Below, in pieces: positions 7,381-17,283 of a stretch of 64,000 bases of DNA. How positions within the stretch are numbered: the first letter of the stretch is position 1; every line of letters begins with the position of its first letter. The DNA is taken from NCBI RefSeq assembly GCF_003958645.1, contig NZ_RXLO01000010.1, forward strand, positions 155,179-219,178, read 5' to 3'. The notes beneath the pieces are model-generated. The model did not search any database and was not told the DNA's origin. It worked only from the letters and a program-made list of their open reading frames with translations. A program made the position numbers and the translations under genes. Source of the DNA: Chitinophaga rhizosphaerae (GTDB lineage: Bacteria; Bacteroidota; Bacteroidia; Chitinophagales; Chitinophagaceae).

Positions 7381-10300
7381 TTAAAATGAAAATTGAATAC
7401 CCGCAGTATATGCAGTAACCGGAGGCATACCACCAAACACTTGAGTCTCTGGGTCAATGCCGTCATATTTGGATATCGTGAATAGATTTTGACCTCGCAA
7501 AAATATGCTTCCATTTTTCAACAAAAGTCTACGCAAAGCACGTTCTCCTAGATTATACATCAGCGATAAATTGTTTAATCTAATGAATGAGGCATCTGTA
7601 TATGCTCTGTCAGAATACTGTAGTAGGTAGTCTTTCTCGTTGGGTTGGGTAGTGAATCTTGCAAATTCTGTAATATCTCCAGGCTTTTGCCATCTGCCGA
7701 GAAATTTTTTACTGATATTGTTAGCGACACCGCCCGGGCCAATAGACGCAAGAGCGCTTGCCCCATTTTGTTTCCTAAATTGGAAGAATGCATTTAAAGT
7801 AAACCCCTTATAGCGGAATTCCGTTCCGAATCCACCATCAAACTGAACACTCATATCTTTATAATAGACATCTTCATCTGGAGTAAAAGAACCTGTATAT
7901 GTAATCGCACCATCTTTATTTATATCATCATACTGATATTGTCCGGTTTGCGGATCCACGCCTATGTATCTCAGTAATCTGCGTATATTCAGGGGTTCCC
8001 CGATCTTGAATTGCCTTGCATATGGTGACGATTCCAGACCTGGAAATTCAAGAAGCTTGTTCCTGTTAATGCCAACATTAAAAGCCAAATCCCATGAGAC
8101 ATCTTTCGTTTTTATTATCTTAGCCGTGATCATAGGCTCAAAGCCAGTATTTTGAACTTTTGCAGGTGTATTTGCGGTTACATAGCTAAATCCAGTGGCA
8201 GTAGGTAGCAAGTATTGCACTAGTTGATTTCCAATCCTATTTCTATAAACGGAAATTTCAAACAGAATTCTGTCCTCAATAAAACCAAGCTGTAAGCCAA
8301 ATTCTAGTTTTTTATCTACTTGCCATTGGAGTTCTGGATTCGCATGTTGTTGGGCAGTGTATGCCGGAATACCATTATATGTTGCTCGACTTTGCCAGCG
8401 AGTTAAGAAAGCATAGTCACCAATTAAGTCTGAACCTGTTTTTCCTGCAGAAAAGCGAAGTTTTCCAAAACTTAATATATTGCTTGATCTAAGGAAATTT
8501 TCTTCTGAGAAGATCCATGCTAGTCCAATCGCGCCAAAGTTGCCAAATCTGTTTCCTTGACCAAATCTCGATGAACCATCACGTCTGCCAGAAGCGTCAA
8601 TGACATATTTATTCGCCCAGATTAAATTTAATCTCCCAAACACTGCGTTATATTTATATTCACCGGCAACGTCACTAGCATCTTTTTCAGCCGCATTTAT
8701 TATGGAGTTAAGAAGTTTATCGTTTACGTAACCTGTTCCAGAGATTCGATACCCATCCTGTTCCGTACTTTGGTATGTGCCTCCCACGACCATTTTTACT
8801 TCAGCCTTAGATATCATCCGCGTATACTCCAATTGAGGTTCGACAATTACTCTGGTGCCTGCATTTGTACCAAAATTTGCCCTGCCAGTTGGATTTGTGT
8901 TTGGATTTTGAGAAGCTATTGGAATGGTCGATTTCTGACTGAGACGATTGTTTGAATAGCCAAGAGACGTTGACGCTACAAGCCCATCGATCACTTTATA
9001 TCGTAAGTTGACATTACTATTAAGCAAACTAGTCTTGTTGCGGTATGGCTCCCTTATTGCACTAAATGGGTACATGCTTGACGCGGGTTCCCAACCAATA
9101 TAGTTGAGTGCACCGCCCTCAGTCGTAATTGCGGGAGCATTCGGAGGAAGTAATACGCCCCCACCTAACGCTAGTAGATCCATGTATAATTGTGAATACA
9201 TTGCGGTCGCTGCCAATGAAAACCGTTTATTAATACTCTCATGCTGGACGTTAAACTGAACCGTGGCTCGCCAATCTTGACCAGAGATTGTATTGAAGTT
9301 ATTCTGATTATGAAAGGTCCCAGACAACCTAAAACTTGTCCCTTTTTCGCCGCCTGAGACACTCGCATTAACATCGAAGGTGTTTTGAGTACCATTCCAG
9401 AACTCACTTTGCCAATTGGTATATCGAGTTGTGTCCCAGACCAAAAAATCATAAGCATCGCTTTCCTGGGGTACAAAGCCATCGTTAGCAAACGCTTCCT
9501 TCCGCATCATTATGTATTCACTCGTGTTTAATAGTTCGTAACGCTTCGTTATTACATTTACTCCCTTAAATGCACTAACATCGAACTTTGTTTTTCCACT
9601 TTTCCCTTTTTTTGTAGTTATTATTATTACACCGTTCCCTCCTCTCGATCCGTAAATAGCGGTTGCGTCAGCGTCTTTTAATATTGATATCGATTCTATA
9701 TCGCTTGGACTAATGCTGTATATGGGACTCTGACCATTTGCTGGGCCATTTATTTCATTTTGCGTAAATCCCTTCGATCCGGACTTGTAATTTTGGGCGC
9801 CAAGCGAGAGTATCGTCAAGGGCACCCCGTCAATTATGTAAAGTGGTTCCGGGATTAGTGACGGATTTATTGTTGACCGTCCTCTCAATTCGACCCTTAT
9901 AGGTGCACTGGCGTAGCCAGATGTTTGGGTTACTACTAAACCGGGAACCTTGCCTTGAAGTGCCTGCAACGGATTAACGACGACTTGACGTTGTATTTCT
10001 TCGGCGGTAACAGTTCCAATGTTTCCAGCATGTATGCGTTTTGAAGTTGTTCCATAGCCTTGAATAACAACTTTGTCAAGCTCTGACACAGCCGGCATTA
10101 TAGCAATCTCGAATTTAGTCCTGCCATTTAACCTTATACGCGAAGAATTAAATCCAGTATAGCTTATGGTCATTAAGTCATTCGGGTCGATGCCTGATAT
10201 TGTAAAATTTCCTTTTGAATCGGACATAGTGCCTTTCCCTGAATACTTAAAAAATATCGTTGCACCCGGCAGGCCAATACCTGCGGTGTCTGTTACCCTA

Positions 10301-10743
10301 CCGGTTACTGTTAACTTTCCTAATTGACTGGTATCAGATAGCGTTGGCAATACCTCAGCAGCTTTCATTTGGAGTCTAGCCGTCAGCACGATCGTCTTGT
10401 CCTGCACTTCGTAGGAGAACGGTTGCGACATCGTGATCCGATCGAGAACGTCGGTCAGTGTGCAGCCGTCGCAGGAGACATTAACCGGCTTGGACATGTC
10501 CAGGCTCCCCTTAAAAAAGAAGAACGTAAACCCTGTTTGACGTTCCAGCTCATGAAGCACGTCGATAAGCTTTGCGGACTGGTACTTGACCGTAACTTTC
10601 TGCGCCATGCCGTCCCCGGCAAGGAGTTGGAATGACAAAAGCAGGAGGACAAATAGAAACGCATTCATAATCAGTGTTTTGCGCAGAAAGCGGTAGCAAG
10701 ACCCACGCGCCACCACCACTTGCCTGTGAGCGGATGATTCCAT
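7381..10743 (-). CDS. SusC/RagA-family TonB-dependent transporter with STN domain
   Basis: Outer-membrane active importer, 1120 aa. Order: signal region (FLRKTLIMNAFLFVLLLLSFQLLAG), STN signalling domain about 50-125 (AKLIDVLHELERQTGFTFFF), carboxypeptidase-regulatory-like domain about 145-225 (VTGRVTDTAGIGLPGATIFF), plug domain from about 228 (VVIQGYGTTSKR, then SILKDADATAIYGSRGGNG), and a beta-barrel ending in AGIQFSF. The STN domain normally talks to a FecR anti-sigma factor, which fits the FecR (12494-13714) and ECF sigma (13943-14539) genes upstream on the same strand. The start at 10743 keeps the positively charged region before the hydrophobic core; the internal ATG at MNAFLF would still leave a signal. 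Confidence 0.94.
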   Translation of the reverse strand: MESSAHRQVVVARGSCYRFLRKTLIMNAFLFVLLLLSFQLLAGDGMAQKVTVKYQSAKLIDVLHELERQTGFTFFFFKGSLDMSKPVNVSCDGCTLTDVLDRITMSQPFSYEVQDKTIVLTARLQMKAAEVLPTLSDTSQLGKLTVTGRVTDTAGIGLPGATIFFKYSGKGTMSDSKGNFTISGIDPNDLMTISYTGFNSSRIRLNGRTKFEIAIMPAVSELDKVVIQGYGTTSKRIHAGNIGTVTAEEIQRQVVVNPLQALQGKVPGLVVTQTSGYASAPIRVELRGRSTINPSLIPEPLYIIDGVPLTILSLGAQNYKSGSKGFTQNEINGPANGQSPIYSISPSDIESISILKDADATAIYGSRGGNGVIIITTKKGKSGKTKFDVSAFKGVNVITKRYELLNTSEYIMMRKEAFANDGFVPQESDAYDFLVWDTTRYTNWQSEFWNGTQNTFDVNASVSGGEKGTSFRLSGTFHNQNNFNTISGQDWRATVQFNVQHESINKRFSLAATAMYSQLYMDLLALGGGVLLPPNAPAITTEGGALNYIGWEPASSMYPFSAIREPYRNKTSLLNSNVNLRYKVIDGLVASTSLGYSNNRLSQKSTIPIASQNPNTNPTGRANFGTNAGTRVIVEPQLEYTRMISKAEVKMVVGGTYQSTEQDGYRISGTGYVNDKLLNSIINAAEKDASDVAGEYKYNAVFGRLNLIWANKYVIDASGRRDGSSRFGQGNRFGNFGAIGLAWIFSEENFLRSSNILSFGKLRFSAGKTGSDLIGDYAFLTRWQSRATYNGIPAYTAQQHANPELQWQVDKKLEFGLQLGFIEDRILFEISVYRNRIGNQLVQYLLPTATGFSYVTANTPAKVQNTGFEPMITAKIIKTKDVSWDLAFNVGINRNKLLEFPGLESSPYARQFKIGEPLNIRRLLRYIGVDPQTGQYQYDDINKDGAITYTGSFTPDEDVYYKDMSVQFDGGFGTEFRYKGFTLNAFFQFRKQNGASALASIGPGGVANNISKKFLGRWQKPGDITEFARFTTQPNEKDYLLQYSDRAYTDASFIRLNNLSLMYNLGERALRRLLLKNGSIFLRGQNLFTISKYDGIDPETQVFGGMPPVTAYTAGIQFSF

Positions 10744-10814
10744 AAATTTGAGTTGTTAAAAGGTGAAGAAATGTGGCTGTCAAACCATTTTCTAGCTCAC
10801 CTGGCAACATCCGA

Positions 10815-10842
10815 CCGCACGGGCCTAAACCGTGCGGTTTTT
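10815..10842 (+). terminator. Strong terminator-like hairpin, plus orientation
   Basis: CCGCACGG (10815-10822) pairs perfectly with CCGTGCGG (10830-10837), followed by TTTTT. The T-run is on the plus strand, opposite to the flanking SusC and FecR genes, so it would end a plus-strand transcript that I cannot identify. Confidence 0.7.
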
Positions 10843-11784
10843 CAGTTTACCAGAGAGCGGGCCGAATTAAAATTTCATTGTTGGTTCAATTTTGGAACTT
10901 TTTTGGCAGGCAGTGTTTCCATTTTCTTTCTTGCTACGTCTAATTGAATACCGTTTATTTTCTTCTTTTTTGAGTGTCCGTCACGTAGTATCCCAAGCTA
11001 GCGATGGTCATTACCCGCACATTTTGCCCAGGGCTACTGCAAAACAGTAGCAACGAGCAGGCACAAACAACCGATGAATAACTTTCAGGGGATAAGAAAT
11101 AATGGAGACAAATGAATCGAGCAGATCGTTAGGTGGTATCCGGTGTTGGATATTGCTATCCTCCACCGGCCTGCCCTCGCCCGAAAACGGGTCGGGGAGG
11201 GTCGGCGCTGAGTGGTGGTTCCTTTGGGGAACGTGAGCAATGGAATGAATGTTCCGCGGGCGAACACAGGATTAGGCAATGGTTAAGATCTCTTGACAGT
11301 GATTCCACAAGGGATCCCAAATAACTTTTCAGGCTGGCGACACCTAAGCCATCAGCCTGGAAGTGAATAGTATGCTTCCTCGATGAACATGTGATAAAGC
11401 TGGAATTCCCGTGATAGAAGTATCTTGGACGACCGGCTCCTGTAACGCGCGGACGATTGTCGCAAATGTACGTTGGTCTCTTTAGTAGAGCTACTCTCAT
11501 GTCAGATTGATCTTTATTACTACCCTTGAATGTTTAACCAGGCGATCTTAGATCAGGATCAGACGATGCACCTAGTTTTTGATTACTTACTGTTCAACTC
11601 TTTTAGAAGGTACGATACTGTTACTGTTACACAGAAAACTAAAATATCTTTTGAATGTACGGGGAACATTTGCGTTTAGATTTTGCACAAGGATTCACAA
11701 AAATTAAATCCGCCATCATGTTCCCACTGCTACCAAAATATTTATGTTGACGCGGACATGCCGCAACTTTTTTCATTTTCAAAA

Positions 11785-12420
11785 GAGGCTTCGGGTCGAA
11801 ACCGATGTCCTCTAAATTTGGTCGTCACTCGCCTCTTTTCGCTCCCGTTTTCACCGACCGAGCTGCTGTACTGTCACTATGGAATGCTGTATCTATCCCT
11901 ATGTTTTAGAGGTAAGAGGTCTCAGATCGAAACCGAATCCTCTGTTATTTTCCAAAGTCAAAATCAACAGTTGGTTTTATGATGCAATATTTTTCCAATA
12001 CTATTTATCTCCGTTACGCCGCTATCCCACTGCCTCCCAGAAGTCTCGATTGAAAAGGGTCACGGGCCGATACCGAACCCTCGGTTTCTGCTTATGATTT
12101 CGTTCTTCCGGGCAATCATTACGAGCTTTCCCAGGAGAAAGTCGATGTGCGCCCGAATAATAACTAATATTTTCTCTATGCCAATGTTGCTATACACCGG
12201 TTGAAATATGAGGTTTCAGGTTGAAACTGAATCCTCTGTGAACCAGATGGATGATTAGTTGTTCGTATTACACCGATCTTTAAACGGCGCTGCCGCTAGT
12301 AAGCTTGCAGGCATAATCCGGCCAAAATATCCAATATGGTCCATCAACTACTGGCTTTATTTTTTTCAATTTTTTGGACCTACGAATCAAAGAGCCCTCA
12401 GGGCGAAACTGAAGCCTCTG
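11785..12420. repeat. Dispersed 29-nt imperfect hairpin repeat, five copies
   Basis: Copies at 11785-11813, 11916-11944, 12055-12084, 12210-12238 and 12392-12420, spaced about 131, 139, 155 and 182 bp. The consensus is close to GAGG-TTTCAG-GTYGAAA-CTGAAT-CCTC: GAGG pairs with CCTC and TTCAG with CTGAA around a conserved loop containing GAAA. Some copies carry paired changes (TTCGG with CCGA in copy 1; AGGGT with ACCCT in copy 3), as expected if the hairpin matters. Intervening sequences are unrelated to each other except for AT-rich AATATTTT-like patches upstream of copies 1, 3, 4 and 5. Confidence 0.7.
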
Positions 12421-12493
12421 TCGTAAGATTGAGTTAAGTGGACGCTTTTCCATGGCGATCTCTGATCTAAACCAAAAATTAGATTCAATTTTG

Positions 12494-13714
12494 TTATATA
12501 TACACGATGATCTTGCGATCTTTTACTTCATATTTAACGCCGGCGGTCTTCAAGATTCCCAGTATCTGCTTGAGACCAGCGGTTCTCAGCAACGTGCCAG
12601 TGGCGCCGGTCGTCCGATTCTGGGCATCGATCGTTGGATCGTCGATGAACTCTACGTCTACATCATACCAAAGCGAGATCTTCCGCATCACGGTGCTGAG
12701 CCTGTCATCATTGAAAACGAATCGGTCCATGGTCCAGTCGATAACAGTATCCGCCTCTACCCTGTCGGTCACCTGGAGCATGTCATTGGATTTGTCAACG
12801 CTTACCTGCTGCAGCGGCGCCATAATTGTTTTGGACGCTCCTTTTGTTACCTGCACTTTGCCTTCAATGAGGGTGGTTTTAACGCTCGTTTCAGAAGGAT
12901 ATGCCTGGATATTAAAGCGAGTGCCCAACACAGTTACTTCCATTGGATTATTGGAAGGCGGGGAAGCGACTTTGACGACAAACGGCAACCTTTCATTGCG
13001 CTGTACTTCCAGGTAGATTTCGCCCTCGATCAATTGGATTTCCCGGATTTTGCCGGTAAATGAGGAGGGATATCGGACTTTGGTGGCAGCATTGAGGTAT
13101 AGCTTCGAGTTATCCGAGAGGGTAACGATATACTTGCCGCCGCGTGGTGTCGAAAGCTGGTTATATACGACTTCGTAGTTATGATGGACGTCGTCGTACT
13201 GAAGCGCACCGCCCTTTTGGCGAATGGATGCGCGCCCCTGATCGGCGAGGTGGCCGCTGTCGGCGCCATCAAGTACGATGGTTTGGCCGTTCCCGAGGGT
13301 GAGGGTCGCTTTGTCCGACCCAGGAGTAATAGCCGCCATTTGATCTTCAGCGGCCGGTATGGCCACGCCGCCCTTATTCCACATATACACGCCAACCACC
13401 GCAGCGAGAATTGCGGCCGCCGCCAAATATGGCCAGGTCCGCCAAAATCGTGGCGGGGTGGATCGCCGTGTTTCCATTCGGCCCGAGAGCTTCTCGTTCA
13501 ATACGTCCTTAACCCGACGAGACGACCGTTCCATCTGGATGTAGTCCGCCTTAAATGTGGCTTCATTGATGAGCCGCGTGAATAGCTCACGATTCTGAGG
13601 ATCTTCCAGCCATGAATCAACCGCTTGCTCCTGCTCGTTACTGAGCCTTTCTCCCATCACTTTTCTCGCGATCGCCTCTGAAAGTCTATCACCATTGATT
13701 TGTTCTTTACTCAT
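12494..13714 (-). CDS. FecR-family anti-sigma factor
   Basis: Inner-membrane regulator of 406 aa that holds or activates the cognate ECF sigma and senses the STN domain of its SusC partner. The N-terminal cytoplasmic part (about 1-90) includes LSNEQEQAVDSWLEDPQNRELFTRL. A single transmembrane helix lies at about 100-112 (YLAAAAILAAVVGVYMW). The periplasmic FecR domain is recognisable by STPRGGKYIVTLSDNSKLYLNAATKVRYPSSF, EIQLIEGEIYLEV, FVVKV, VTVLGTRFNIQAY and TTLIEGKVQVT. The C-terminal DUF4974-type region ends KILGILKTAGVKYEVKDRKIIVYI. It is 228 bp downstream of the sigma gene in the same direction, consistent with a sigma-FecR operon. Confidence 0.93.
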   Translation of the reverse strand: MSKEQINGDRLSEAIARKVMGERLSNEQEQAVDSWLEDPQNRELFTRLINEATFKADYIQMERSSRRVKDVLNEKLSGRMETRRSTPPRFWRTWPYLAAAAILAAVVGVYMWNKGGVAIPAAEDQMAAITPGSDKATLTLGNGQTIVLDGADSGHLADQGRASIRQKGGALQYDDVHHNYEVVYNQLSTPRGGKYIVTLSDNSKLYLNAATKVRYPSSFTGKIREIQLIEGEIYLEVQRNERLPFVVKVASPPSNNPMEVTVLGTRFNIQAYPSETSVKTTLIEGKVQVTKGASKTIMAPLQQVSVDKSNDMLQVTDRVEADTVIDWTMDRFVFNDDRLSTVMRKISLWYDVDVEFIDDPTIDAQNRTTGATGTLLRTAGLKQILGILKTAGVKYEVKDRKIIVYI

Positions 13715-13942
13715 CGGTCATTTGAAATTGATAGGTAGATAATTGCCGGTCTCCGATTTCGAACTAGCCAACGTCTTTTTTGAAGCCTTTCTACTATTAG
13801 GAGTAAAAAACACCTCCTTTCTCACAAGAAATTCAAACTTTTTTCAAACATTTTTGTACTGACTGAAATTCAATACGTTATACGTTAAAAATAGTCAGGG
13901 GTGCCCCTGCCCTGTATCGATGGCTTACCCTATCGTGGAACG

Positions 13943-14539
13943 TTAAAACAGGTTTCGGAACAACAAAATAGTAGAGGATATAACAGTAACCAGGCTGGCC
14001 ATTCTCACTTGCAATGCGACATTTACTCTGCTACGTGCATTGTCGATGGTCCTTGGATTGAGGTTGAGAATCTCGCTGGCCTCTTCAACGGAGAGGTCAT
14101 TTACGATCATCAATTCAAAGACTTTCTGGTCTGTTTTAGGAAGGTGGGCAATTTTTTGTCGCATCTTTTGATAACACTCACTTTCTACTTCGGATCGGAA
14201 TACGGCCGGGTCTTCAGAGATGGGTATATGCTCCCTGATAGTGCGCGCTTCCTTTTCGTCTCCCATTCGCCGCTGGACGGCCCGAAATGCTTCGTGCCGA
14301 ACCGTGGTGGCCATGTAGGCGCGTATGCTGGCGATGCCGTGTTCGGCGCCAATCTTTTCGCGTTTGTCGAATAAGGCCACGAATGCCTCCTGAACGATAT
14401 CCTCGGCCATCTGGACGTCGCGGGTGATACTTTTAGTGAGCGTAAAAAGGAAAGGAAATAGTTCGTCATACAGAGCTTCAAAGCTCTTGGCGTCCCCTCT
14501 GCGGAACTGTTCAATGAGTTGTTGTTGCGATGTCCCCAT
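13943..14539 (-). CDS. ECF-type RNA polymerase sigma factor
   Basis: Sigma-70 family ECF factor of about 198 aa, probably controlling the neighbouring FecR-SusC-SusD genes. I prefer the ATG at 14539 (MGTSQQQLIEQFRRGD); the longer frame starts with GTG at 14590. Region 2 is seen in SFEALYDELFPFLFTLTKSITRDVQMAEDIVQEAFVALF, and region 4 in HLPKTDQKVFELMIVNDLSVEEASEILNLNPRTIDNARSRV. The C-terminus ends in a hydrophobic tail, SLVTVISSTILLFRNLF, which could contact the membrane near its FecR partner. The same kind of tail is present on the second SusC-linked sigma factor at 46848. Confidence 0.92.
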   Translation of the reverse strand: MGTSQQQLIEQFRRGDAKSFEALYDELFPFLFTLTKSITRDVQMAEDIVQEAFVALFDKREKIGAEHGIASIRAYMATTVRHEAFRAVQRRMGDEKEARTIREHIPISEDPAVFRSEVESECYQKMRQKIAHLPKTDQKVFELMIVNDLSVEEASEILNLNPRTIDNARSRVNVALQVRMASLVTVISSTILLFRNLF

Positions 14540-15409
14540 GCGTGTCTTCGATTGTAGACGCAGCCATTTGGCTATTCGTCTGTTCAGCACTTTTGGTAAG
14601 CAGTCAAAAAAATGGGGGATACTAATTCCAATCTGCTACTACAGCATGGTCCGTGCCAAGTTGGTTGGACGCCATTCCACGCGGGTGAATCATTGCCTTA
14701 TCCGGTTACCAGGGCTCGCACTTTTTCAAATGCTTGCCGAGGCCAAATTTGATTAGTGTACCAAAAATGGTTATTGAATTCGAAGCTTCAATAAATAAGG
14801 TTTAATGCCTAGTGCTACTGAGGAGACCGATCAATGTGGATGAGCCTAAAAGGATATCCCGAAAGCTACTTTTTCCAATGAAACATGAGGAGTAAACAGT
14901 TTCGGGTCTAGGGCCATCGCACGTTTATGTGCAATTATCTGCGGACAAATTAATGCAAATTCATCAATTTATATGACTGCTCTTAGAAACTTATTTTCCC
15001 ATCTATGTAACCGTTTGTGCCGGTCTTCTAATTTAATAAAAAAAACGCATAATACGTCATCCTGTTTGACTATTTGGGTGTAATGAGCTAAATAAGCGTA
15101 CAGCGTACATTTCTCCACATTATTTTGTGTTTCCCGGCTTTTTCGTTTACTTAGCAACCATTTCTTTAGTGTTCAGGATTTTCATCAGCCCTAACGGGGG
15201 GCCAATGATCACTCCATAGAGATCAAACAATCACTGGCTAACCGGCCAGGCGACCTTCAACCAATCCTTTTTTGGCCGCTTTGGGCAAACACTCCTCCTC
15301 CGTTTGTCAAAAGCACGCACAGTACACTTTCCCTTTCCAGGGAAGGGCGACGTAGCTATTCCATGGTGGCCATTTGGGTTGACGACAGCGCCTGGTAAAA
15401 CCTTTGGGA
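14540..15409. other. 870 bp divergent intergenic region between two sigma genes
   Basis: No convincing gene. It separates two divergent sigma factor genes and should hold both promoters. A hairpin GCCC/GGGC-like element lies at about 15188-15202 and the inverted sequence CCCTTTCCAGGGAAGGG at about 15331-15347. I see no copy of the GTTAC/GCAT box found downstream of the second sigma gene. Confidence 0.5.
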
Positions 15410-16030
15410 ATGACTGAAAATTCAGGCAAGGATAAGGCCATGACTACGGCCGAAATCCTGAGCGCGCTCCATGTCAGAGACGAGCGTGCACTAGTTGGGC
15501 TGCGTGCGCATTTGGGCCGGCCCTTAAAGATTTACGCGATTAAGGTAATTGGAGACATTTGGGAAGCAGAAGAGCTTGTCAATGATATCTTCCTCAGTCT
15601 ATGGGCGAAGGCTGAAAACTTCAAGCACTTTGAGGAGGTCCGAAATTACCTATTCAGGGCTATCCGGCTGGGCAGCTTGCGTAAGCGAAAAAATCTCAAC
15701 AAAAGGGATCTTGAAGCTGCTACCAGCGCATATGAGAACCTCCAGCTCGATATCGCCGAGGCAGAGATTCGTGCCAAGATGTTCGATAAGCTGTATGCAG
15801 CTATTGAATATTTGCCTAAAGGGCAAAAACTGATAGTTGAACTTACATTGGTGCACGACATGCGTCCTGCTCAAATTGCCAAAGCACTCGGCATCTCTCC
15901 ACGAACAGTCAGAAATCAAAAAAACGATGCGCTCAAGGCGCTTCGAAAAAGAATGTTTCCTGCGTCGGCGACCCGCACAAACCGAAACACAGTAATCGTA
16001 GCGCGAAAAAATGGGCCCCGGAAAAAATAA
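15410..16030 (+). CDS. ECF-type sigma factor adjoining the non-coding array
   Basis: Sigma-70 family protein of about 206 aa. The ATG at 15410 is preferred over the TTG two codons upstream. Region 2 appears as LKIYAIKVIGDIWEAEELVNDIFLSLWAKAENFKHFEEVRNYLFRAIR, and region 4 as IEYLPKGQKLIVELTLVHDMRPAQIAKALGISPRTVRNQKNDALKAL, a standard helix-turn-helix. The C-terminal tail is basic (RTNRNTVIVARKNGPRKK) rather than hydrophobic, unlike the two SusC-linked sigma factors. No FecR or SusC gene is beside it. Instead its stop is followed 13 bp later by the first box of the tandem non-coding array. The array boxes could be its target promoters; that is inference. Confidence 0.88.
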   Translation: MTENSGKDKAMTTAEILSALHVRDERALVGLRAHLGRPLKIYAIKVIGDIWEAEELVNDIFLSLWAKAENFKHFEEVRNYLFRAIRLGSLRKRKNLNKRDLEAATSAYENLQLDIAEAEIRAKMFDKLYAAIEYLPKGQKLIVELTLVHDMRPAQIAKALGISPRTVRNQKNDALKALRKRMFPASATRTNRNTVIVARKNGPRKK

Positions 16031-16043
16031 AATACTATAGAGG

Positions 16044-16207
16044 GTTACATTCGATTAAAAAGTGCATGTTCTGTATTATTCATATCAACAAGTTTTATTC
16101 AAGGGTTCCTTGCTATTCCGTCGAGAACGGCGAGCCAGCCCTTGGTGGTTGTGGAGGAGGCTCGTACGCTGCACTTTCGTCGTCAGCGCACCTGCCTCTC
16201 CTTTTTT
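16044..16207 (+). ncRNA. Array unit A (putative small RNA)
   Basis: Box GTTAC 16044 / GCAT 16064. The body contains AAGGGTTCCTTG, a CCGT/ACGG mini-hairpin and CTTGGTGGTT, shared with units C and E. The final hairpin pairs GAGGC (16157-16161) with GCCTC (16194-16198) and GTACGC with GCGCAC, with T6 at 16202-16207. Transcription is inferred. Confidence 0.5.
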
Positions 16208-16356
16208 GCAGATATATGGGAACACGTCGCACCTATACATAGGCGATCTTGCTGAAAAGTCCAAAATCAAATTTAGGCACTCGCCCCACTTCCCCATCAT
16301 AATAGCCATTAAATACGACTATGCGAAAGCTTTAAAGAAATAATTCTTAAGATTGA

Positions 16357-16507
16357 GTTACGTTTATGCTAATCCGGCATATTCTGAATAGACACTCTTT
16401 TAATTCTTAATGATGGCGGTCTCGCTGTTTTGTCGAAGATGGCGACTCTTTCCAGAAGGTAAATGGGCTCGTTTGCTGCACCTTGGTTGTCGGCGAACGA
16501 GCTTTTT
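16357..16507 (+). ncRNA. Array unit B (putative small RNA)
   Basis: Box GTTAC 16357 / GCAT 16377, then TTCTGAATAG. The body shares GATGGCGA-type sequence with units D and F. It has the best stem in the array: GCTCGTTTGC (16467-16476) pairs with GCGAACGAGC (16493-16502), ten pairs with one G-U, then T5. Confidence 0.5.
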
Positions 16508-16802
16508 GTATTCCCACTATCGCTCTATCATGTATTCGAGCGCGTCCCAATATTTTGTGGCCCGAACTTTCATGCATGACCTTACAACATGCATTGCAAA
16601 AAAAGAGAAAAGGAACCTACTTTCATTGTGATGAATGTCTATCGGGTTGGCGCACGTCCGTGAACGGTCAGAAATCAAAAGAATCAGCCGACCCTGGGCG
16701 CTTTGGGAAAGGAGTTCTATTGCCCTAGCGACCCAGAGAAACAAAACAACGGCAATTGCGGTACGAAAATAGGCCTGCGTTAAAAATAGATGCTTATAGT
16801 GA

Positions 16803-16965
16803 GTTACATTTACCCCAAAAATGCATGTTATAACTGGATTTATTTTATAATAAAGTTTGATTCCAAGGGTTCCTTGTTGACCGGTCACGGACGACGAGCC
16901 CACTCTTGGTGGTTAGAAAGTAGCTCGTCTGCAGCGCCTTCGTTGCCAGCAGACCTGCCTTTTTT
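16803..16965 (+). ncRNA. Array unit C (putative small RNA)
   Basis: Box GTTAC 16803 / GCAT 16823. The body matches unit A (AAGGGTTCCTTG, ACGAGCC, CTTGGTGGTT). The hairpin stem is GTCTGC (16927-16932) with GCAGAC (16949-16954), a compensated change from the GTTTGC/GCGAAC of other units, followed by T6. Confidence 0.5.
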
Positions 16966-17130
16966 GCCAATCTGGGAATCATTAACTCTTTCATTGGCGC
17001 TTATTCGCTCGCTTGAACCGTCCTCAATTGCTAGGACACATTCACATAAAACGGGTTTCGGAAACTCAGCTACATGCTGGAGTGTAAAAGTGGGGCGTTG
17101 GAAATTTGCTAAAAAAACGTTCCTGACTGA

Positions 17131-17283
17131 GTTACGTTTGGGTCGATTAGGTATGTTCTATAGATACAGTTTTTAAAACTATAGGTTGGATACATCGTCT
17201 CCTTTTCCAGGATGGCGATCCTATTCAATAGCAGATGAGGCTCGTTTGCTGTACTTTCGACGTCAGTGAACCTGCCTTTTTTT
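17131..17283 (+). ncRNA. Array unit D (putative small RNA)
   Basis: Box GTTAC 17131 / GTAT 17151, then GTTCTATAG. B-type body (GGATGGCGATCC). The hairpin pairs AGGC (17238-17241) with GCCT (17274-17277) and GTTTGC with GTGAAC, with a T-run to 17283. Confidence 0.5.

Larger units (their letters stand above)
10744..12493. other. 1.75 kb non-coding interval between SusC and FecR
   Basis: I find no convincing gene here: open frames are short, overlap repeats, or lack starts. It contains the terminator-like hairpin at 10815-10842, a small hairpin CTACTG/CAGTAG at 11034-11050, a GC-rich hairpin around 11170-11205 (CCCG-AAAA-CGGG core), and the dispersed 29-nt hairpin family between 11785 and 12420. 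Such a long gap between an anti-sigma gene and its SusC partner suggests RNA-level or regulatory content. Confidence 0.6.

Noticed and set aside
11683..11982. Plus-strand frame of 99 codons in the SusC-FecR gap
   Set aside because: It spans two copies of the hairpin repeat and has no protein-like features.
11785..12420. CRISPR-like repeat array
   Set aside because: Repeats are diverged, only five, with irregular 100-150 bp intervals and no cas genes nearby.
12452..13063. Long plus-strand frame of 203 codons
   Set aside because: It is antisense to the clearly recognisable FecR gene.
13901..14374. Plus-strand frame of 157 codons
   Set aside because: It is antisense to the ECF sigma gene, which has clear region 2 and region 4 motifs.
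16062..16343. Open frames crossing array units A-C (also 16483-16728, 16790-17176)
   Set aside because: They run through box and hairpin elements in different frames in each unit, so they are not conserved as proteins.
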